27,536 bases of DNA, from the IMG/VR virus record IMGVR_UViG_3300025759_000547, positions 1-27,536 of that record. One strand, 5' to 3'. The notes under the pieces were generated by a model. It made no database searches and was not told the origin of the DNA. It saw only the letters and a program-made list of their open reading frames with translations. This document shows, one piece after another, positions 24,258-27,536 of the stretch. Within the stretch, counting starts at the first letter, position 1. Each line of letters starts with the position of its first letter. Made by a program: the position numbers and the translations under genes. Source of the DNA: a virus.

Positions 24258-24266
24258 AACCGCCTC
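24243..24266. terminator. Palindrome at the convergent gene ends, candidate bidirectional terminator
   Basis: A stem of GAG-A-CGGTT (24243-24251) pairs with AACCG-C-CTC (24258-24266) around the six-base loop CACTGA. That gives eight base pairs with one internal A/C mismatch. It includes both stop codons of the opposing operons. There is no long T run on either side, so it is not a textbook intrinsic terminator. It may reduce read-through or be coincidental. Confidence 0.3.
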
Positions 24267-24757
24267 TCCATCGCTCTACGCCAGAGCCACTCTATGGGCT
24301 GTAAGTCTTTTACATCCATGACCAGCCTTTCGCCGTATCCAAAATCATGCTTATAGTGCTTGCGTAAAAACAGGGCTTTCGTGGCGCACCCGTTGATCAG
24401 AAACTCATCTGGGTCTTCCGTCCTGCCGACCATTACAGCACACATCGCCGCAAAGCTGTCGGCGGAATCGAATATCAGTGGGCCATCCGGTTTGTTGCTG
24501 AGCTTAACGTCCACCGATATGTCGTCTATCCAAAGGTCAACGCCCCCGTCAGAGCAGACATTCACAACGGGGGTGTCCACGCCAAACAGCCTAGCCACAG
24601 CAAACTCAGCTTTAAAGCCGTGAATGTTGGCGTCCACTCTTGACTGCCTTTCGTTCTCCAGTCTCGGTCTGACGCCCCGCATCTCCAGCAATGCCACTGT
24701 GTCGGCGCCCATTAGCTCCGCGCGGTGAGCATCTTTCTTGCTTAGCCTTACCATCAT
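24251..24757 (-). CDS. PD-(D/E)xK nuclease-like phage protein
   Basis: A 168-residue protein. Two ATGs are adjacent (24757 and 24754); the first forms an ATGA overlap with the upstream micro-gene. The PD-(D/E)xK layout is visible: a helix with GFKAEFAVARLFGV (E51), then SDGGVDLWIDD (D74) and SVDVKLS (D83, K85), with the usual 8-residue gap from D74 to the D-x-K. An upstream basic helix (NERQSRVDANIHG) could bind DNA. The rest is alpha/beta with no further motif. The family includes phage resolvases, exonucleases and restriction-like enzymes; neighbours in recombination suggest processing of DNA intermediates. It is the last gene of the - strand operon. Confidence 0.7.
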   Translation of the reverse strand: MMVRLSKKDAHRAELMGADTVALLEMRGVRPRLENERQSRVDANIHGFKAEFAVARLFGVDTPVVNVCSDGGVDLWIDDISVDVKLSNKPDGPLIFDSADSFAAMCAVMVGRTEDPDEFLINGCATKALFLRKHYKHDFGYGERLVMDVKDLQPIEWLWRRAMERRFQ

Positions 24758-24831
24758 GGGCGAGCACCAGCGACCAGATCCCGCTCTTCAATCTCAGGCT
24801 CGTAGTCAATCCAAGTAGCTAACGTGCTCAT
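24754..24831 (-). CDS. 25-residue acidic micro-protein
   Basis: A short frame encoding MSTLATWIDYEPEIEERDLV and then AGARP. It starts in an ATGA overlap with the lipoprotein-like micro-gene and ends in an ATGA overlap with the PD-(D/E)xK-like gene. Such exact coupling on both sides is the main support; at 25 residues chance cannot be excluded. It may serve as a translated linker that keeps ribosomes moving to the nuclease gene. Confidence 0.45.
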   Translation of the reverse strand: MSTLATWIDYEPEIEERDLVAGARP

Positions 24832-24953
24832 CGCTTAGGCCACTCCCATTGCGGGTCATCACTATGCACGGTCTCACACCCGCCCGTTAACACAATGCAG
24901 GCCATGCAACCGACAAAGATCAAAAAAAGAATAAAATTGTGCGAGGCATTCAT
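24828..24953 (-). CDS. 41-residue putative lipoprotein
   Basis: The frame encodes a hydrophobic start (MNASHNFILFLIFVGCMACI), then VLTGGC, a good lipobox with the lipidated cysteine at residue 26, and a short polar tail ETVHSDDPQWEWPKR. The mature peptide would be only about 16 residues. The N-terminus lacks the usual Lys/Arg, which weakens the signal. The start and stop both overlap neighbours as ATGA. In an early operon a tiny lipoprotein could act in superinfection exclusion, as Llp of T5 does by family analogy, or as a small outer spanin. Both are inference. Confidence 0.6.
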   Translation of the reverse strand: MNASHNFILFLIFVGCMACIVLTGGCETVHSDDPQWEWPKR

Positions 24954-25066
24954 AAGCCACCACCCGCCAGCATCGCGCCAAGAGAAGCAAAAACCATAGA
25001 CAAGACGAGAACGATCAGGGTCGCTTTCGTTATGCTGTATATGGCCTCTAACTCTTCATCACTCAT
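24950..25066 (-). CDS. 38-residue single-TM peptide
   Basis: I chose ATG 25066, which overlaps the upstream stop (ATGAGTGA), over an in-frame ATG at 25162 whose extra residues would be read inside the upstream gene. The product starts MSDEELEAIYSITKA and continues as one transmembrane helix (TLIVLVLSMVFASLGAML) with the tail AGGGL. An acidic N-terminus with a hydrophobic helix is typical of small phage membrane peptides. Coupling to the lipoprotein gene suggests a joint membrane role. Confidence 0.62.
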   Translation of the reverse strand: MSDEELEAIYSITKATLIVLVLSMVFASLGAMLAGGGL

Positions 25067-25205
25067 CCTCCTCCACCTCCATGATAATTCTCTCCAGCTT
25101 GGCCTCGATATCCTCAAGCCGACGAATAGACTCATCAACGAAGTCACCGATAACCTTAACAAGTTGGTCGTAAGCGGCGCCGTCCAATTCCAGCTTTAGG
25201 CTCAT
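25059..25205 (-). CDS. 48-residue helical acidic protein
   Basis: ATG 25205 overlaps the NinB-like stop as ATGA. An in-frame ATG at 25262 would lie within the upstream gene and give a poor N-terminus. The product begins MSLKLELDGAAYDQLVKVIG and continues as a charged helix with heptad spacing (SIRRLEDIEAKLERIIMEVE). It may dimerise as a coiled coil. I do not recognise it. It is translationally coupled to the single-TM peptide gene. Confidence 0.62.
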   Translation of the reverse strand: MSLKLELDGAAYDQLVKVIGDFVDESIRRLEDIEAKLERIIMEVEEDE

Positions 25206-25627
25206 GCCCTTCCCTCCTCTGGCGGCGGGATGTAGTACCCCACCTCTGCGGCTATCCTGCACAGCGTCTCAATCAAATCGGAGTAGTCTCCGCGAGAAGA
25301 ATCTCCGCTACGCTTTACCGGCCTTCTCCTCATGCCAAACTTGGTGGCGTGCTCGGTAGAGCCGTAGCACTGGCACAGCATCTCTTCGTGCATCTCGTCC
25401 GGAGTCATCCCGCAGAACCTTGCGAACTGGGCGCAGTGCTTGCGGTAGTAATTTTCCTGCGGCCTTGTCCTCTCACTACGGAGCGGCTTGATCTCGATGG
25501 TGACACCGAAGGGTGCCTGCTTGTTGGTCTCAATCAGGTCACGCACCGCGTCTGGGAACGCGGAGGACAAGAACTGAAACACGTTCATAAGCTGGATGGA
25601 CTTAGTCCGTGGTATCTGTAACTGCAT
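25202..25627 (-). CDS. NinB-like recombination protein
   Basis: A 141-residue protein. I chose ATG 25627 because AAAGGAG lies 7 bases upstream; GTG at 25630 would add one residue. The central part RSERTRPQENYYRKHCAQFA, with RFCGMTPDEMHEEMLCQCYG, then RPVKRSGDSSRGDYSDLIET and AAEVGYYIP, has the order and spacing of the NinB family (R-x-x-Q-x-x-Y, T-P-E/D-x-x-H/M-E, S-T-x-x-x-x-x-D-Y/F-x-x-x-I-E, A-E-x-G-x-x-I-P). In lambda, NinB (Orf) helps load single-strand recombinases onto SSB-coated DNA. The nearby annealing protein and SSB-like gene fit this role. It overlaps the gene before it by 26 bases and the one after by ATGA. Confidence 0.72.
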   Translation of the reverse strand: MQLQIPRTKSIQLMNVFQFLSSAFPDAVRDLIETNKQAPFGVTIEIKPLRSERTRPQENYYRKHCAQFARFCGMTPDEMHEEMLCQCYGSTEHATKFGMRRRPVKRSGDSSRGDYSDLIETLCRIAAEVGYYIPPPEEGRA

Positions 25628-25823
25628 CACTGCTCTCCTTTGACTGAAATGGTCGGAACCGATGCAGGGGACACCGAACTGACGTGCAGTCCTTTATCAT
25701 CTGCCTGAATCCAACCTCTAGCTCCTCTTTCGTACAGCCCATACAGGCGGCACACATTGCCTTGATAGCACGTTGCCTCGTTGGTTTGGCCTCGTACTGT
25801 AAAAATGGGTTCATCTCACTCAT
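25602..25823 (-). CDS. Cysteine-rich putative zinc-binding phage protein
   Basis: A 73-residue protein with IKAMCAACMGCTKEE (C24, C27, C30) and IKDCTSVRCPLHRFRPFQ (C46, C51, H54). Two Cys pairs separated by a helix (LEVGFRQMIKD) suggest a zinc ribbon or knuckle. From memory, small proteins with 'C..C.G ... I..C....C.L..FRP' are common in phage replication clusters, with no set function. It starts in an 8-base overlap with the YbcO-like gene and runs 26 bases into the NinB-like gene. Confidence 0.68.
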   Translation of the reverse strand: MSEMNPFLQYEAKPTRQRAIKAMCAACMGCTKEELEVGFRQMIKDCTSVRCPLHRFRPFQSKESSDAVTDTTD

Positions 25824-26142
25824 TGTCGTATCCCTTTATCTTCACGATGTCTTGACTGATGCGGCGCAACAACGTCTTGATAATCAGAAACAAGAACTGC
25901 TCGCTCTTATCTATCTTCTTCTCAAACGTGTCCGTCTCAAACTCCATGTCGAACTTACGGTGACAACGGGCGCAAAGGTCAGCAACGCACAGGTCGTGCG
26001 GCTTGTGGCCGGTCCCTCTACCGAAAAGGTGGCTCCTCATGCCGTTGTAGTGGGCGGCAACCACGGTGCCATCGCTGACACCGCAGTTGACGCATGACTG
26101 GGCTTTAGCGCCAGCCAGCATTGGCTTACTCCTGACGATCAA
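25816..26142 (-). CDS. YbcO/DUF1364-like HNH-fold nuclease
   Basis: A 108-residue protein that starts in an ATGA overlap with the SSB-like gene. It has CVNCGVSDGTVVAAHYNGM (C17, C20, H31) and KPHDLCVADLCARCHRKFD (C52, C57, C60, H61). The layout of C..C, A-H, G-x-K-P-x-D and C-x-x-C-H-x-x-x-D is that of YbcO/DUF1364 phage nucleases, a treble-clef HNH-type fold; a NinG or similar Zn nuclease is the alternative. The C-terminus is an amphipathic helix with FLFLIIKTLLRRISQDIVKI. It likely cuts recombination or replication intermediates. The C-terminal helix is longer than in the E. coli prophage protein. Confidence 0.75.
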   Translation of the reverse strand: MIVRSKPMLAGAKAQSCVNCGVSDGTVVAAHYNGMRSHLFGRGTGHKPHDLCVADLCARCHRKFDMEFETDTFEKKIDKSEQFLFLIIKTLLRRISQDIVKIKGYDNE

Positions 26143-26432
26143 AATGGAATGTCGTCAAAAGATTCTTGCGGGGCCGGCTGGCTGTGCTTGCTCTCGTCGA
26201 ACACCGCTTCAGCGGAGAGATAGAAATACTGCGATCCATCCTCCTTGCTCTTTCTATCCCACGCGGCGAGCTTCAGCTTCGGCTCAAGACCGGCCTTCCC
26301 CATCGCAATAATGTTTTTGATCTGCGCTGAAGAAATCTTGATGTTGCCGGTCCAGTCTGGGTGATTGCTCGCCTTCTTGTAGGTGTTGTTGTACAGACCA
26401 CCTTCTGTCTTGGGGAACTTATCGTTACTCAT
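26139..26432 (-). CDS. SSB-like protein with acidic DDIPF tail
   Basis: A 97-residue protein starting in an ATGA overlap with the annealing protein gene. The body (SNHPDWTGNIKISSAQIKNI, then PKLKLAAWDRKSKEDGSQYF and YLSAEAVFDE) fits a small OB-fold. A flexible linker leads to the terminal SFDDIPF, the same kind of tail that SSBs use to bind recombination and replication partners. It is shorter than bacterial SSB, as in other phage forms. It likely coats single-stranded DNA and recruits the annealing protein and the NinB-like protein. The OB-fold is inferred from pattern and tail. Confidence 0.72.
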   Translation of the reverse strand: MSNDKFPKTEGGLYNNTYKKASNHPDWTGNIKISSAQIKNIIAMGKAGLEPKLKLAAWDRKSKEDGSQYFYLSAEAVFDESKHSQPAPQESFDDIPF

Positions 26433-27166
26433 GCCACTGCCTCCTGTTGCAGTTTTTGTTTAATTTCCGCGAAATGCGATTGCAGATTCTTGTACTGCGC
26501 TGGGTACTTCGTATCCAGAACGTCTATGACCTGCTTGTTTATCTGCCAGAACTCCACCAAATCCTGCATGGAGCCTGATGCAAATTCGTTGGCGCTCCCC
26601 TTGAGGAACTCCACCACGCCAGCCGCCTCTTCCTCCGTGGGGATGTCGTCTGATAGCTTGCTTCCGGGGATGGGCGCTGGCTTTGACTTGTCAGGAGCAG
26701 GAGGCGCTTTCGGCTTTTCCGCCTTGGCCGCCTTGGCCGGCTTGACCTCTGGCTCCTGCTCGACATCAGCCGGCAGGTCTTCGCCAGCGTAGATGTAGTG
26801 GCCCAAACCAAACATACTAATGCACTTGGTGAGGCACCTCATTCTGGTATCCGACACCTTTCGCAGGTCTGGATTCTTGATGGCGTTGTTCTTGTAGTCC
26901 ATGACAGGCAACCACATGAGGCGCTCTAACTCCCCGATGCAAACCTTGCACCACACCTCGACGTGGCCGAACTCGTCACGTTCCTCCTTGAGAAAATCAT
27001 AGGTGGCTTGGGGGTAGTGCTCCATCAGGATGCCCCACGCCCATGCCCAAGAAAGGTAGCTCAGACCGTTCTTGCTCTGCTTGTGCTCGTTGCAGTCAAC
27101 CTTAGAAAGGGTCTCCCACACCGAGGCAAACGTCGGCTCAGAGGAGCCAGTTTTTTTTGTGCTCAT
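26429..27166 (-). CDS. Sak3/DUF1071-type single-strand annealing protein
   Basis: A 245-residue protein with Shine-Dalgarno AGGAG before ATG 27166. Family marks are GLSYLSWAWAWGILMEHYP (34-52), LPVMDYKNNAIKNPD (86-100) and TRMRCLTKCISMFGLGHYIY (107-126) followed by AGEDLP (127-132). This is the DUF1071/Sak3 branch of Rad52-like phage recombinases, which anneal complementary single strands. A Lys/Pro/Ala-rich linker follows (135-170), then an acidic patch and a helical C-terminal domain of about 70 residues that may bind SSB or another partner. It overlaps the 75-aa gene upstream by 29 bases and is coupled to the SSB-like gene. Confidence 0.82.
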   Translation of the reverse strand: MSTKKTGSSEPTFASVWETLSKVDCNEHKQSKNGLSYLSWAWAWGILMEHYPQATYDFLKEERDEFGHVEVWCKVCIGELERLMWLPVMDYKNNAIKNPDLRKVSDTRMRCLTKCISMFGLGHYIYAGEDLPADVEQEPEVKPAKAAKAEKPKAPPAPDKSKPAPIPGSKLSDDIPTEEEAAGVVEFLKGSANEFASGSMQDLVEFWQINKQVIDVLDTKYPAQYKNLQSHFAEIKQKLQQEAVA

Positions 27167-27365
27167 TGCTTACTCCTAGCGTTTTCCATACCTCGTTCAC
27201 GGACATCTTGTAGAACTCGGCAGTATTCATCTCTCCCACCCGCTTACCCCGCAGGTGGAATGTCATTAGGTTCCCGTTGATGTCAATTTTCAGCCCCTCC
27301 TTCGACTGTTGCATCATGCCGACAACCTTGCGGTAAAAATCTGGGTCAGTTGATAGCGGATTCAT
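27138..27365 (-). CDS. 75-residue protein of unknown function
   Basis: I chose ATG 27365, which has GGAG 7 bases upstream, over an in-frame ATG at 27380 that lacks one. The product starts MNPLSTDPDFYRKVVGMMQQ, then SKEGLKIDINGNLMTFHLRG, a helix and KKNWLL. It looks like a small alpha/beta protein with one beta hairpin. I do not recognise it. It overlaps the partial gene upstream by 20 bases and the annealing protein gene by 29 bases, so it belongs to the recombination operon. Confidence 0.62.
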   Translation of the reverse strand: MNPLSTDPDFYRKVVGMMQQSKEGLKIDINGNLMTFHLRGKRVGEMNTAEFYKMSVNEVWKTLGVSNEHKKNWLL

Positions 27366-27536
27366 TCGCCTGCTCCACACCTGTTAGCTCTAAATCTGCG
27401 GTCGTCTCTAGCCAGACCTTCGCTCCACAAGCCAGTGGCTTGTCTGGGGAATAAATAACCTCGCTTGGGCCGAGGATCTTTACGCCCTGCGCGTAGGTGT
27501 TGGTCTTGCCCTCCTTGACCGTAATAGTCGGGCGCC
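27346..27536 (-). CDS. C-terminal end of an unknown early phage protein (partial)
   Basis: The start lies beyond the right edge. The frame gives 62 residues ending at TGA 27348-27346: RPTITVKEGKTNTYAQGVKI, then LGPSEVIYSPDKPLACGAKV and WLETTADLEL, with a polar tail. The order of T-x-T, G-V-x-I-x-G-P-S, P-L-x-C-G-A-x-V-W-L-E-T is protein-like, unlike the other two frames, of which one has an early stop and one is Arg/Gly-rich without structure. From memory a small protein with this ending is common in early regions of marine phages; no function is known to me. Confidence 0.62.
   Translation of the reverse strand, partial: RPTITVKEGKTNTYAQGVKILGPSEVIYSPDKPLACGAKVWLETTADLELTGVEQANESAIN

Noticed and set aside
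24360-24623. + strand open frame of 87 residues opposite the PD-(D/E)xK-like gene
   Set aside because: No ribosome site or family features, and the - strand frame has the nuclease motif and operon coupling.
24901-24940. A-rich stretch (caaaaaaagaataaaa) as a promoter or terminator
   Set aside because: On the coding - strand it encodes the Phe/Leu/Ile-rich signal segment of the 41-residue lipoprotein, which explains the base composition.
25684-26097. + strand open frame of 137 residues opposite the YbcO-like and zinc-protein genes
   Set aside because: The - strand has Cys/His motifs and exact overlaps; the + frame is a shadow.

Overview
The window looks like one contiguous piece of a tailed double-stranded DNA phage genome. 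It resembles the podovirus-like phages often recovered from marine metagenomes. It is almost fully coding, genes touch or overlap by 1 to 29 bases, there are no rRNA, tRNA, CRISPR or insertion-sequence features, and no gene-free stretch exceeds 300 bases. Recognisable phage families include a 3TM holin, an M15 peptidase, a P22-like stabilisation protein, a tail fibre, internal virion proteins, a Sak3/DUF1071 annealing protein, a NinB-like protein and a YbcO-like nuclease. The host cannot be named from the sequence. Lipoprotein signals, the 3TM holin and the small M15 endolysin fit a Gram-negative host.

Layout. Positions 1-24257 are on the + strand and read as a late operon. It starts with the end of an unknown gene, an XhlA-like membrane protein, a small phage protein and a lipoprotein (1-1480). 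A 22-residue-repeat protein and a tail fibre follow (1490-3642). A lysis block holds a 3TM holin, a two-TM small protein and an M15 peptidase (3642-4587). Next come the tail/stabilisation protein and two small structural proteins (4597-7311). Four probable internal virion or virion-associated proteins follow, one of them GNAT-like (7314-13364). After these is a giant 3150-residue multidomain protein (13368-22820). The strand ends with an HTH-metallophosphoesterase and a small unknown gene (22838-24257).

Positions 24251-27536 are on the - strand and read as an early, recombination-type operon. In transcription order it runs: a partial gene, a 75-aa protein, the annealing protein, an SSB-like protein with an acidic DDIPF tail, a YbcO-like nuclease, a cysteine-rich putative zinc protein, a NinB-like protein, four micro-genes of 25 to 48 aa (one a putative lipoprotein, one a single-TM peptide), and a PD-(D/E)xK nuclease-like protein. 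Most neighbours are joined by ATGA start/stop overlaps. The two operons converge with a 7-base overlap of their last genes, inside an imperfect palindrome.

The most unusual object is the 3150-residue protein. It matches the 'polyvalent protein' concept: an internal, probably injected virion protein carrying effector domains. I see a glycine-rich hydrophobic N-terminal segment, an HExxH metalloprotease-like domain, an ADP-ribosyltransferase-like domain, a ParB-like domain, an unassigned conserved domain and a C-terminal LPD38-like region. The modules are separated by four copies of a short linker (M/A-F-S-R-R, usually after acidic residues). Two of these linkers share an exact 18-bp DNA repeat that brackets the ParB-like module. 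This suggests domain cassettes that are swapped by recombination, cut apart by proteolysis, or both.
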